64,000 bases of DNA, from assembly GCF_042680605.1 (NCBI RefSeq), contig NZ_JBHUEE010000001.1, positions 186,001-250,000 on the forward strand. Direction: 5' to 3'. Shown here in pieces: positions 1 through 8,098 of this stretch. Position 1 is the first letter of the stretch. Each line of letters opens with the position of its first letter. A program made the translations under genes and the position numbers. The DNA is from Allobogoriella deserti (GTDB taxonomy: Bacteria; Actinomycetota; Actinomycetes; Actinomycetales; Actinomycetaceae). The notes under the pieces were generated by a model that had not been told where the DNA came from, did not search any database, and saw nothing but the letters and a program-made list of their open reading frames with translations.

Positions 1-903
1 ACCCGGCAGTCCCGCAAGGGCGAGATCTCCACGTGGAAGGCCTACGCCCCGGCCTTCGCCGGCAAGGTGGCGGTCGAGGCCGTGGACCGGGCGATGCGGG
101 GACAAACCTCGCCCACCCCGATCTACGAGGGCGAGGACGGTGTCATCGCCTGGCTGCTCGACGGCCCGGAGGCCGCCTACCAGGTGGCGTTGCCCGGCCC
201 CGGCGAGCCCAAGCGCGCGATCCTCGAGACCTACACGAAGGAACACTCCGCGGAGTACCAGTCCCAGGCCCTCATCGACCTGGCGCGCCGTCTGCACCGC
301 GAGCGCCCGGAGCTGACCGATCCCGAGCGGGTCGAGTCGATCGTCATCCACACCAGCCACCACACGCACGACGTCATCGGTTCCGGCGCGAACGACCCGC
401 AGAAGTACGACCCAGCAGCCTCTCGCGAGACGCTCGACCACTCCATCCCGTACATCGTGGCGGTCGCCCTGCAGGACGGGCGTTGGCACCACGTGGACTC
501 CTACACGCCGGAACGGGCGGCGCGGCCCGACACCGTGGCGCTGTGGCGGAAGATCACGACGGCGGAGGACCCGGAGTGGACGCGCCGGTACCACTCCACC
601 GACCCCGCGGAGAAGGCGTACGGCGGGAGGATGGAGATCACGCTCACGGACGGCAGCCGCGTGGTCGAGGAGATCGCGGTCGCGGACGCCCACCCGCTCG
701 GCGCCCGTCCCTTCGCCCGTGAACAGTACGTGGAGAAGTTCCGGACCTTGGCCGAGGGGGTCCTGGACGACGCCGAGACCGTCCGGTTCCTCGACCTCGT
801 CCAACGCCTTCCCGACCTCGGCGCGGACGAACTCGGCGAGCTGACCGTGGTGGCCCCGCCCCGCCTGCTCGAGAGCGTGACGGTTCCGCGAGGGATCTTC
901 TGA
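1..903 (+). CDS. prpD: 2-methylcitrate dehydratase (MmgE/PrpD family), 5' end missing
   Basis: The reading frame is open from the first base of the window, so only the C-terminal 300 residues are present and the true start lies upstream. The opening residues (KGEISTWKAYAPAFAG) match the substrate-domain stretch typical of MmgE/PrpD proteins. The enzyme dehydrates 2-methylcitrate to 2-methyl-cis-aconitate in the cytosolic methylcitrate cycle that degrades propionyl-CoA. The assignment is strengthened by the next two genes, which encode the cycle's lyase and synthase. The stop codon overlaps the prpB start by one base (TGATG), indicating an operon with translational coupling. A ATG/GTG at base 67 is internal and is not the start. 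Confidence 0.93.
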   Translation, partial: TRQSRKGEISTWKAYAPAFAGKVAVEAVDRAMRGQTSPTPIYEGEDGVIAWLLDGPEAAYQVALPGPGEPKRAILETYTKEHSAEYQSQALIDLARRLHRERPELTDPERVESIVIHTSHHTHDVIGSGANDPQKYDPAASRETLDHSIPYIVAVALQDGRWHHVDSYTPERAARPDTVALWRKITTAEDPEWTRRYHSTDPAEKAYGGRMEITLTDGSRVVEEIAVADAHPLGARPFAREQYVEKFRTLAEGVLDDAETVRFLDLVQRLPDLGADELGELTVVAPPRLLESVTVPRGIF

Positions 904-1796
904 TGCTCTACGCCGGCACCTCACCGAGCCAGAAGCGCGCGGACCTGCGCCGGCGCCTGGCCGGCGGAGACCTGCTCCGCTTCCCCGGCGCGTTCAACCC
1001 CCTCTCGGCCCGGCTCATCCAGGACAAGGGGTTCGAGGGCGTCTACATCTCCGGTGCCGTGCTCTCCGCGGATCTCGGCCTGCCGGACATCGGCCTCACG
1101 ACGGCGACCGAGGTCGCCGGCCGGAGCGCGCAGATCGCCCGGATGACCGACCTGCCGGCGCTCGTCGACGCGGACACCGGCTTCGGTGAGCCGATGAACG
1201 TGGCGCGGACGGTGCAGACCCTCGAGGACGCCGGAGTCGCCGGCCTGCACATCGAGGACCAGGTCAACCCGAAACGCTGCGGGCACCTCGACGGCAAGCA
1301 GGTGGTCGACGCCGCCACCGCGCTCCGGCGCGTCCGGGCCGCGGCGGATGCCCGACGGGACGAGAACCTGCTGATCATGGCCCGCACCGACATCCGGGCG
1401 GTCGACGGGTTGCCGGCCGCCGTGGACCGGGCCAAGGCCTTCGTCGATGCGGGCGCGGACGCCATCTTCCCCGAGGCGATGGCCGACCTGTCCGAGTTCG
1501 AAGCGGTGGCCGCCGCCGTCGATGTGCCGGTCCTGGCCAACATGACCGAGTTCGGCAAGTCGGACCTGTTCACGACGGAGCAGCTGATCTCGGCCGGTGT
1601 CCGGATCGTCATCTACCCCGTCTCCCTGCTCCGGGTCGCCATGGGCGCCGCGGAGCGGGCGCTCGACACCTTGTCGGCGGAAGGTTCCCTGCGTTCGGAG
1701 GTACCCGCGATGCAGCACCGCTCCCGCCTGTACGAACTCGTCGACTACGCCGGGTACAACACGTTCGACACCGGGATCTTCACCTACGAACCCTGA
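903..1796 (+). CDS. prpB: Methylisocitrate lyase
   Basis: This 297-residue protein belongs to the isocitrate lyase/PEP mutase superfamily. It cleaves 2-methylisocitrate to pyruvate and succinate, the last step of propionate catabolism. The active-site motif KRCGH is at residues 124-128, with Cys126 as the catalytic thiol, and the metal and substrate loop DADTGFGEP lies upstream of it. The length is normal for PrpB, much shorter than glyoxylate-cycle isocitrate lyases, which argues for methylisocitrate specificity. The ATG overlaps the prpD stop. prpC follows after a 53-nt gap. Confidence 0.94.
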   Translation: MLYAGTSPSQKRADLRRRLAGGDLLRFPGAFNPLSARLIQDKGFEGVYISGAVLSADLGLPDIGLTTATEVAGRSAQIARMTDLPALVDADTGFGEPMNVARTVQTLEDAGVAGLHIEDQVNPKRCGHLDGKQVVDAATALRRVRAAADARRDENLLIMARTDIRAVDGLPAAVDRAKAFVDAGADAIFPEAMADLSEFEAVAAAVDVPVLANMTEFGKSDLFTTEQLISAGVRIVIYPVSLLRVAMGAAERALDTLSAEGSLRSEVPAMQHRSRLYELVDYAGYNTFDTGIFTYEP

Positions 1797-1849
1797 GCAC
1801 CACCCTGCCGAGACGAGCACGGACCATCCCTGCCGCGAAGGAGCGAGAC

Positions 1850-2968
1850 ATGAGCGAGACCGCCCCCGAGATCCGCAAAGGCCTGGCCGGCGTCGTCGCC
1901 GACACGACGGCGATCAGCAAGGTCAACCCGGAGACCAACTCGCTGCTCTACCGGGGCTATCCCGTCCAGGAGCTCGCCGAACGGTGCTCCTTCGAGGAGG
2001 TGGCCTGGCTGCTGTGGCACGGCGAGCTGCCGACCTCGGACCAACTCGCCGGACTCCGCGAGTCCGAGCGGGCCGGCCGCGAGCTCACGCCCGAGCTGCG
2101 CGAGGTCATCGACCGGATCCCGACGACGGCGCATCCGATGGACGTCCTGCGCACCGCGGTCTCGCTCGTCGGTGCCCAGGACCCGCACGCGGACGAGGCC
2201 ACCGAGGAAGCGAGCCTGACCAAGGCGGTCCGGCTACTCGCCCAGGTCCCCGCCGTCGTCGCCTACGACCAGCGGCGCCGCCGCGGCCAGGACCTCGTGC
2301 CACCGGACCCGGAGCTCGGGTACGCGGAGAACTTCCTGCACATGACGTTCGGTCAGGTGCCCGAGCCCGTGGTGGTCGACGCCTTCCGCGTCTCGCTCAT
2401 CCTGTACGCCGAGCACTCGTTCAACGCCTCGACGTTCACCGCCCGCGTCATCACCTCGACGATGGCCGACCTCTACTCCGCCGTCGTCGGCGCGATCGGT
2501 GCGCTGAAGGGGCCGCTGCACGGCGGTGCGAACGAGGCGGTCATGCACGTCTTCGAGGAGATCGGCTCGGCGGAGAACGCGGAGGCCTGGCTCGAGGATG
2601 CGCTGGCCAGCAAGCGGAAGATCATGGGCTTCGGCCACCGCGTGTACAAGACGGGCGACTCGCGCGTGCCGACGATGAAGGCGGCCCTGGACCGGCTGGT
2701 CGAGCACTACGACCGGCCCGACCTGCTCGAGCTCTACACCCGTCTCGAGGCCGCGATGGGTGAACGGAAGAACATCCTGCCGAACCTGGACTACCCGTCC
2801 GGCCCGGCCTACCACCTCATGGGCTTCGACACCGCCACCTTCACCCCGCTGTTCGTGGCCTCGCGGGTGGTGGGGTGGACGGCGCACGTCATGGAGCAGG
2901 CGGCGGACAACGCCCTGATCCGGCCGCTGAGTGAGTACGACGGTCCGGACGAACGCCACCTGACCTGA
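1850..2968 (+). CDS. prpC: 2-methylcitrate synthase / citrate synthase
   Basis: A 372-residue type II citrate synthase fold protein that condenses propionyl-CoA with oxaloacetate to 2-methylcitrate; PrpC enzymes usually also accept acetyl-CoA. The catalytic histidines are visible in GPLHGGANEA (His224) and GFGHRVYKTGD (His263). The length of about 370 residues fits PrpC rather than the longer housekeeping GltA. The ATG has a good Shine-Dalgarno, AAGGAG, seven bases upstream. As the third gene of prpDBC it is probably co-transcribed with prpB. A perfect palindrome lies just downstream and may end this transcript or control the next operon. Confidence 0.93.
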   Translation: MSETAPEIRKGLAGVVADTTAISKVNPETNSLLYRGYPVQELAERCSFEEVAWLLWHGELPTSDQLAGLRESERAGRELTPELREVIDRIPTTAHPMDVLRTAVSLVGAQDPHADEATEEASLTKAVRLLAQVPAVVAYDQRRRRGQDLVPPDPELGYAENFLHMTFGQVPEPVVVDAFRVSLILYAEHSFNASTFTARVITSTMADLYSAVVGAIGALKGPLHGGANEAVMHVFEEIGSAENAEAWLEDALASKRKIMGFGHRVYKTGDSRVPTMKAALDRLVEHYDRPDLLELYTRLEAAMGERKNILPNLDYPSGPAYHLMGFDTATFTPLFVASRVVGWTAHVMEQAADNALIRPLSEYDGPDERHLT

Positions 2969-2987
2969 CCCCGCGCGGGGCGGCGAG

Positions 2988-3019
2988 CGGTCCCGCATGA
3001 CACCTGTCATGCGGGACCG
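2988..3019. promoter_or_regulatory. Perfect 15-bp inverted repeat before the ABC/two-component operon
   Basis: The left arm CGGTCCCGCATGACA (2988-3002) and right arm TGTCATGCGGGACCG (3005-3019) are exact reverse complements separated by only CC. A two-base spacer is too short for a normal hairpin loop and there is no T-run, so a dimeric protein operator is more likely than a terminator. The core ATGACA-CC-TGTCAT resembles sites bound by NarL/LuxR-type response regulators. It sits 50 bp upstream of an operon that encodes such a regulator, suggesting autoregulation. The role as operator is inferred; the symmetry is directly visible. Confidence 0.6.
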
Positions 3020-3068
3020 ATGACCGCGAGCGATACTGCTGCGGCCGGTCGGGCGGGAGTGTGGCCTC

Positions 3069-4046
3069 ATGGTCACCACAGAGCAGGACACCGCCGCCGT
3101 CGAGCTGCGGGACGTCACCAAACAGTTCCGCCCCCGGAGCGGACAGCCGGTCACCGCCGTCGACGGGCTCGACCTGCGGATCGGCCGCGGCGAGATCGTC
3201 GCCGTCCTCGGGCCGAACGGCGCCGGCAAGACCACCACACTCGACATGGTCCTCGGGCTCACTGACCCCACCGGCGGTCACCTGCGCGTCCACGGCACGG
3301 GGCCACGCAGCGCGGTCGCCGCCGGCCGGGTCTCGGCCGTGCTGCAGACCGGCGGCCTGCTGCGCGATCTCTCCGTGCGCGAGACGGTCCGGCTGGTCGC
3401 CTCGACCTTCCCGCAACCGGCCCCGGTCGACGACGTCCTGCGCCAGGCCGGGCTGCAGGCCTTAGCCAGCCGCAGGGTCTCCAAGTGCTCCGGCGGGGAA
3501 CAGCAACGGCTCCGGTTCGCCCTCGCCCTGCTCCCGGATCCGGACCTGCTCGTCCTCGACGAACCGACGGCCGGGATGGACGTCACCGCCCGCCGCGAGT
3601 TCTGGGACACGATGCGCAAGGACGCGCGGAACGGGCGCACGGTCGTCTTCGCCACCCACTACCTGGACGAGGCCGACGCGTTCGCCGAGCGCATCGTCAT
3701 GATGGCGCACGGGCACATCGTCGCCGACGGAACCACCTCCGAGATCCGCAACCGGGTCTCCGGCCGCCGCGTCGCGGCCGACCTGCCCGACTCCGGCGCT
3801 GACGACGCGCTCCGCAGGCTCCCGCACGTCCAGCACCTCCGGCGCGAGCGCGACCGCGTGACAATCCACACCACCGACTCCGACGCCGTCGCCCGCGTCC
3901 TGCTCTCCGATCTGGGCGCCCGCGATGTGGAGATCACCTCCCGCTCACTCGACGACGCCTTCGCGGCGCTCACCGAGGACCGACACGGCCGCGCGCCCGC
4001 CGATACCGACAAGGCCGACCAGCTCATCGAGGAGACCGCACGATGA
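3069..4046 (+). CDS. ABC transporter ATP-binding protein (CcmA/DrrA type)
   Basis: A 325-residue ATPase subunit of an ABC-2 type exporter. Visible motifs are Walker A GPNGAGKT (residues 48-55), signature CSGGEQQR (from 140; the leading Cys before SGGE is slightly unusual) and Walker B LVLDEPTAG with Asp164 and Glu165. The C-terminal 90 residues follow the accessory domain seen in drug and lipid exporter ATPases. The gene overlaps the following permease by four bases (ATGA), and a histidine kinase and response regulator follow directly. This arrangement is typical of stress- or membrane-responsive efflux units. The substrate cannot be told from sequence. Confidence 0.9.
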   Translation: MVTTEQDTAAVELRDVTKQFRPRSGQPVTAVDGLDLRIGRGEIVAVLGPNGAGKTTTLDMVLGLTDPTGGHLRVHGTGPRSAVAAGRVSAVLQTGGLLRDLSVRETVRLVASTFPQPAPVDDVLRQAGLQALASRRVSKCSGGEQQRLRFALALLPDPDLLVLDEPTAGMDVTARREFWDTMRKDARNGRTVVFATHYLDEADAFAERIVMMAHGHIVADGTTSEIRNRVSGRRVAADLPDSGADDALRRLPHVQHLRRERDRVTIHTTDSDAVARVLLSDLGARDVEITSRSLDDAFAALTEDRHGRAPADTDKADQLIEETAR

Positions 4047-4804
4047 ACCTCACCTACGCCGCCATCGAGCTGCGACGCGTCGCCCGGGACTACGTCAGCA
4101 TGTTCTTCGTCGCCGTCCTGCCCGCCTTCATGTACCTCATCTTCGGGGTCTCGATGGACTACGGAGACCAGGCGGTCGGCAACGGCAACGCCGCGCTCTA
4201 CACGATGATCGCGATGGCCGCCTTCGGAGCGGTCACCGCGACCACGGGGATCGGCGGGATGGCCGCCGTCGAACGCATGCAGGGGTGGGGGCGACAGCTC
4301 GGGCTCACCCCCATGTCCGACCGTGAGTACGTGACCATCAAGGCCTTCGTCGCCTTCCTCATCGCGCTGGTGCCCGTGGCGCTCATCTACCTGCTCGGTT
4401 CGGTCACGGGCGCCGAGGGCTCGGCCGCCGCCTGGTTGCTGAGCGGCCTCGTCGTCATCGGCGGCGCCGCCGTGTTCGCGCTGTACGGCCTGGCGGCCGG
4501 GCTGCTGTTCCGCACCGAGGCCGCCATCGGCGCCGCCAGCGGCTCCCTGGTGATCCTCGCCTTCCTCGGATCGGTGTTCTTCCCGCTCTCCGGCGGCATG
4601 CTCACCCTCGCCAAGTTCACCCCGCTCTACGGTTACGTCGCCCTGGCGCGCTACCCGCTCACCGAGGGGGAGATCGTCAGCACCACGGGCGCGGCGGCCG
4701 GGACCGACCCGCTCTGGATCCCGCTGGCCAACCTGCTCGCATGGGGCACCGTGTTCGGTGCCGGCGCCGTCCTCCTCGTCCGGCGGGGCCGCGGGCGACA
4801 ATGA
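4043..4804 (+). CDS. ABC-2 type transporter permease
   Basis: A 253-residue integral membrane protein with about six hydrophobic segments and the layout of ABC-2 permeases: an N-terminal FVAVLPAFMYLIFG segment, a cytoplasmic loop containing WGRQLGLTPMSDREY, and later helices ending in a basic tail (VRRGRGRQ). It forms the membrane channel for the preceding ATPase. Start and stop overlaps with both neighbours show a tightly coupled operon. The substrate is unknown; drug, lipid or peptide export are all possible for the family. Confidence 0.88.
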   Translation: MNLTYAAIELRRVARDYVSMFFVAVLPAFMYLIFGVSMDYGDQAVGNGNAALYTMIAMAAFGAVTATTGIGGMAAVERMQGWGRQLGLTPMSDREYVTIKAFVAFLIALVPVALIYLLGSVTGAEGSAAAWLLSGLVVIGGAAVFALYGLAAGLLFRTEAAIGAASGSLVILAFLGSVFFPLSGGMLTLAKFTPLYGYVALARYPLTEGEIVSTTGAAAGTDPLWIPLANLLAWGTVFGAGAVLLVRRGRGRQ

Positions 4805-4811
4805 GCCCACC

Positions 4812-5975
4812 ATGAGTGAGGACCCCGACCGCCAACAGCCGGACGTGCCCGCCGAGGTACCCGCGCTCGGGTTCGAGCGCCGCGAACCACCTCCGCCGTG
4901 GGCACGGTTCGCGTGGATCATGGGCGTGGTCTGGCTCGTCTTCCTCGCCTTTCCCATCGTCGAGGTGGTGCAGTCCGGCCGCCCCGTGCCGTGGCGGGTG
5001 GCCGGGGTCGCCGCGATCGTCGCGTTCGCGGCGACGTACGTGTACGGGTTCCGGCGGCTGTACCAGCTCGAGCCGGGCGCCGAGGCGCGCCGGTTCTCCT
5101 TCACCGTCCTCGCGGGCCTGAGCGCCCTGGCGATCCTCTCCGGGCTGCTCATCGGCCCGAGCGCCACCGGCACGACGACGTTCCTGCTCGCCTTCACGAT
5201 GTTCAGCCAGCCGCTGCGCCGCGCGTTCGTCATGGTGCTCGGCTGGCTCGGCGTCACCGTGGCGATCATCGTGGTCGGGGACGCCTCACAACTGTGGTTC
5301 TTCCTCGTCATCAACCTCGGCGTCGCTTTCCTCACCGGGGTCATCCGGTGGATCGACGAGCAGCAGGGCGAGCACGAGCGGCTCCAGCGCGAGCTGGACA
5401 TCGTCGGCGAACGCGAGCGGGTGGCCCGGGACGTCCACGACGTCGTCGGCCACAGCCTCACGGTGGTGACGATGAAGGCCGAACTCGCCGAACGTCTCGT
5501 CGACGCCGACCCGGCCGCCGCCAAGGCGGAGCTCGCCGAGCTGCGTGCGGTGACGCGAGAGTCGCTGGCCGAGATCCGTGCGACGGTCGCTGGGCTGCGT
5601 GTCGCGCGGCTCGGCGACGAGCTGGCGGCCGCCCGGTCCGCTCTCGACGACGCCGGCATCGCCGCCGACATGCCGGACGGGCCGGACGTCGTCGACCCCC
5701 GTCACCGGCTGGTCCTCGCCTGGGTACTGCGTGAGGCCGTCACCAACGTGGTGCGGCACTCCCAGGCCGCCACCTGTGCGGTCCGGCTCGGTCCCGGCCG
5801 CCTCGAGGTCACCGACGACGGCGTCGGCCTGGGCGGCTCGCGTGAGTCGACCGGACTGTGCGGCATCCGGGAGCGGGTCGCGGCCGCCGGCGGCCGGCTC
5901 ATCCTGGACACGGCCGACGGCGCACCGGCGAGTCGTCCGGGCCGCCCGGGCACCCGACTGGAGGTCCTCCTGTGA
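4812..5975 (+). CDS. Sensor histidine kinase (DesK/NarL-type, HisKA_3)
   Basis: A 387-residue membrane kinase. The first 150 residues hold four to five hydrophobic segments with almost no extracellular domain, as in DesK-like kinases that sense the membrane. The HisKA_3 motif ERERVARDVHDVVGHSL places the phospho-accepting histidine at residue 209. The C-terminal ATPase domain shows the N box (LREAVTNVVRHSQA) and a G box (DDGVGLGG). I chose the ATG at 4812 because it follows the permease by seven bases; an upstream in-frame codon would lie inside the permease. The stop overlaps the response regulator start (GTGA). Confidence 0.92.
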   Translation: MSEDPDRQQPDVPAEVPALGFERREPPPPWARFAWIMGVVWLVFLAFPIVEVVQSGRPVPWRVAGVAAIVAFAATYVYGFRRLYQLEPGAEARRFSFTVLAGLSALAILSGLLIGPSATGTTTFLLAFTMFSQPLRRAFVMVLGWLGVTVAIIVVGDASQLWFFLVINLGVAFLTGVIRWIDEQQGEHERLQRELDIVGERERVARDVHDVVGHSLTVVTMKAELAERLVDADPAAAKAELAELRAVTRESLAEIRATVAGLRVARLGDELAAARSALDDAGIAADMPDGPDVVDPRHRLVLAWVLREAVTNVVRHSQAATCAVRLGPGRLEVTDDGVGLGGSRESTGLCGIRERVAAAGGRLILDTADGAPASRPGRPGTRLEVLL

Positions 5976-6580
5976 CGATCAGACTTCTCCTCGCCGACGA
6001 CCAGGCGCTGGTCCGCGGCGCGCTCGCCGCCCTGCTGCGTCTCGAACCCGATCTCGAGGTCGTCGCGGATGTGGGCTCCGGCGACGAGGTGCTCGAGGCC
6101 GCCCGGGTCTCCGGCGCGGACGTGTGCCTGCTGGACATCGAGATGCCGGGCCTGGACGGCATCGAGGTCGCGGGACAACTGACACGCGAACTGCCGGGCA
6201 CGCGGTCGATCATGGTCACCACGTTCGGACGGCCCGGCTATCTGCGGCGTGCTCTGGAGTCCGGTGCCAGCGGGTTCGTCGTCAAGGACACCCCGGCGGG
6301 CGAGCTCGCCGAGGCGGTGCGCAAGGTCCATGCCGGCCTGCGGGTGGTGGATCCTGCCCTCGCCACCGAGTCTCTGGCCGGTGGCGCCAATCCGCTCACC
6401 GACCGCGAGCGCGAGGTGCTGCGCGAATGCCTGGACGGCGCGCCCGTCGCCGACGTCGCCGCACGGGTCCACCTCTCACCCGGGACGGTGCGCAACTACC
6501 TCTCCTCGGCGATCGGCAAGACCGCCACCTCGAACCGGGTCGAAGCGGCCCGCGCCGCGCAGCGCAACGGCTGGCTATGA
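5972..6580 (+). CDS. Response regulator, NarL/LuxR family
   Basis: A 202-residue two-domain regulator. The receiver domain has the acidic pair in LLADDQ near the N terminus, phospho-acceptor Asp55 (CLLDIEMPG) and the conserved Lys in VVKDTPAG. The C-terminal LuxR helix-turn-helix is seen in LTDREREVLRECLDG through LSPGTVRNYLSSAIGKT. The GTG start overlaps the kinase stop, so the pair is translationally coupled. Its most likely target is the palindrome at 2988-3019 in front of the whole operon, by analogy with DesR-type circuits; this is an inference. Confidence 0.92.
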   Translation: MTIRLLLADDQALVRGALAALLRLEPDLEVVADVGSGDEVLEAARVSGADVCLLDIEMPGLDGIEVAGQLTRELPGTRSIMVTTFGRPGYLRRALESGASGFVVKDTPAGELAEAVRKVHAGLRVVDPALATESLAGGANPLTDREREVLRECLDGAPVADVAARVHLSPGTVRNYLSSAIGKTATSNRVEAARAAQRNGWL

Positions 6581-6724
6581 GACCGGCGGCCGCCAGCCGA
6601 GCAGCTCGTGGAGGAACGCCGACGCCGCCAGGAGCGCGCGTGACCGGCGGATGATCGCCATATCGCGGCTTGTCAGCGCCTCGTCCAACTCGTCATGACG
6701 AGAAGTGCGCGGCAGCCGGTCCAT
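6575..6724 (-). CDS. Possible 49-residue ORF or gene remnant
   Basis: This reverse-strand frame runs from an ATG to a TAG that overlaps the end of the response regulator. The residues (for example SRDMAIIRRSRALLAASAFL) look protein-like, with alternating charged and hydrophobic positions, but no family is recognised. There is an in-frame stop just upstream of the ATG and no clear Shine-Dalgarno. It may be the tail of a decayed gene or a chance frame. The rest of the 274-bp gap before the protease gene shows no other coding signal. Confidence 0.25.
   Translation of the reverse strand: MDRLPRTSRHDELDEALTSRDMAIIRRSRALLAASAFLHELLGWRPPVS
6689..6702. promoter_or_regulatory. 14-bp palindrome upstream of protease gene
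   Basis: CTCGTCATGACGAG is a perfect palindrome in the gap between the response regulator and the secreted protease. It shares the GTCAT/ATGAC half-site with the operator candidate at 2988-3019, so the same regulator could act here. There is no spacer, so it would not form a good hairpin. The function is inferred only. Confidence 0.3.
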
Positions 6725-6854
6725 GAGCTCGCGGGGTCATGGCGGGATAAAGAACCCAGCGCGTCCCTATTCCTTTTCCGGGGCGATTCTGCTTGGGTGA
6801 GCGGGCGAAGGGGGGCCGTCGACGGCCCAGCAACGACGCTCGAAGGGGCTATCG

Positions 6855-7871
6855 ATGTCGCACCGCACGTCCGTCCGCACCTGGCTCGGGGCCGCCGCCG
6901 CAGGATCGGCGATGCTGCTCGTCGGAGTTCCGTCCGCCGGCGCCGATCAACGCGAGACGCCGGCCGAGCACGAGGTCGCCGCGGCCGACGCTGCGGCGGC
7001 CGAGGCCTACTGGACGCCGGAGCGCATGCGTGCCGCGGCGCCTGCCGACGTCCCGGCCGCGGAGCGTGCCGCCGCCCCCTCGCCGGTCGCCTCCGGGACG
7101 CCACGCGCCATCCCGGGCCACGGGCCGCAGGCCGGCCGCGACCGAGGTGATCAGGGCAGCGGCAACGGTCAGGGCCACGGCCAGGTCCAGGGCGGTGGTC
7201 ACGGCAACGGGCCGGACCGCGCGAGTGCCGAGGCGCCGGTGCCGCACATCGGCAAGGTGTTCTTCACCCTCGGCGGCCAGGACTACGTCTGCTCCGGCAA
7301 CGCCGTCGTCTCCGGCAACGAGTCGACCGTGGCCACCGCCGGTCACTGCGTCAACGAAGGCCCGGGCGAGTTCGCCACCCGCTGGATCTTCGTCCCCGCC
7401 TACGACAACGGCAACGCCCCTTACGGTGAGTGGGCCGCGACGTCACTGCTGGCGCCGTCGGCCTGGACCGACCAGGGCGACATCTCCCACGACACCGGCT
7501 TCGCCGTCGTCGACTCGGAGGAGGGAAGCACCCTGACGGACACCGTCGGCGCCTCCGGCGTGGCCTTCAACCAGCCGACCGGGGAGTTCTACACCGCCTA
7601 CGGATACCCCGCCGCCAGCCCGTACGACGGGCAGTCCCTGGTCTCCTGCGCCGGCCAGGCCGGCCCGGACCCGTACGGCCAGTCCGACTCCCAGGGCATC
7701 GAGTGCGACATGACCGGCGGCTCCTCGGGCGGGCCGTGGTTCCTCGGCACCGACAGCTCCGGCATGCAGAACTCGGTGAACAGCTTCGGCTACACCGACG
7801 TCCCGGGCACGATGTTCGGGCCGTACTGGGGTTCGGCCATCGAGGAGACCTACCTCACCGCGCAGGAGTGA
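6855..7871 (+). CDS. Secreted trypsin-like serine peptidase (S1 family)
   Basis: A 338-residue exported protease. The N terminus has a signal peptide: a basic start, then LGAAAAGSAMLLVGVPSAGA. A roughly 100-residue Ala/Gly/His-rich propeptide follows. The catalytic triad is visible as His164 in TAGHCV, Asp213 in SHDTGFAVV and Ser291 in GGSSGGPW. Cysteines near the His motif and at ECDM could form disulphides. The protein belongs to the glutamyl-endopeptidase/V8-like side of the family common in actinobacteria. It would act outside the cell. It follows the two-component operon on the same strand but has its own 274-bp upstream region. Confidence 0.88.
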   Translation: MSHRTSVRTWLGAAAAGSAMLLVGVPSAGADQRETPAEHEVAAADAAAAEAYWTPERMRAAAPADVPAAERAAAPSPVASGTPRAIPGHGPQAGRDRGDQGSGNGQGHGQVQGGGHGNGPDRASAEAPVPHIGKVFFTLGGQDYVCSGNAVVSGNESTVATAGHCVNEGPGEFATRWIFVPAYDNGNAPYGEWAATSLLAPSAWTDQGDISHDTGFAVVDSEEGSTLTDTVGASGVAFNQPTGEFYTAYGYPAASPYDGQSLVSCAGQAGPDPYGQSDSQGIECDMTGGSSGGPWFLGTDSSGMQNSVNSFGYTDVPGTMFGPYWGSAIEETYLTAQE

Positions 7872-7875
7872 GCGC

Positions 7876-8049
7876 GTGAACGGCGTCGAGCGGCAGGACC
7901 TGGAGGACGACCCGGACGACCAGCGGGCGCACTTCGACGCCGCGACCCGGGACGCCGCCGTGCCGCGCAGGCTCGAGCGCCCCGGCTGGGAGGCGGGCGG
8001 CGAGAGTCCTGAGGACGACGAGGCGGAAGCGAGTTCCGCGCCTTCCTGA
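7876..8049 (+). CDS. Small acidic hypothetical protein (57 aa)
   Basis: A GTG-initiated frame begins four bases after the protease stop and encodes 57 residues rich in Asp, Glu and Arg (for example QDLEDDPDDQRAHFDAATRD). It has no signal peptide or membrane segment and no recognised domain. Its third positions follow the G/C bias of neighbouring genes, and the near contact with the protease suggests co-transcription. It could be a small cytosolic partner or an unneeded frame. Confidence 0.45.
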   Translation: MNGVERQDLEDDPDDQRAHFDAATRDAAVPRRLERPGWEAGGESPEDDEAEASSAPS

Positions 8050-8098
8050 TGGTGAGAAGCCGCCGCGCCTCGTCGGCCGGGATGCGACACTGCGGCGA

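Noticed and set aside
3659..5671. Open reverse-strand frame of 670 codons
   Set aside because: It overlaps the ABC permease and histidine kinase genes, whose motifs are clear, and has Ser/Arg-rich shadow composition.
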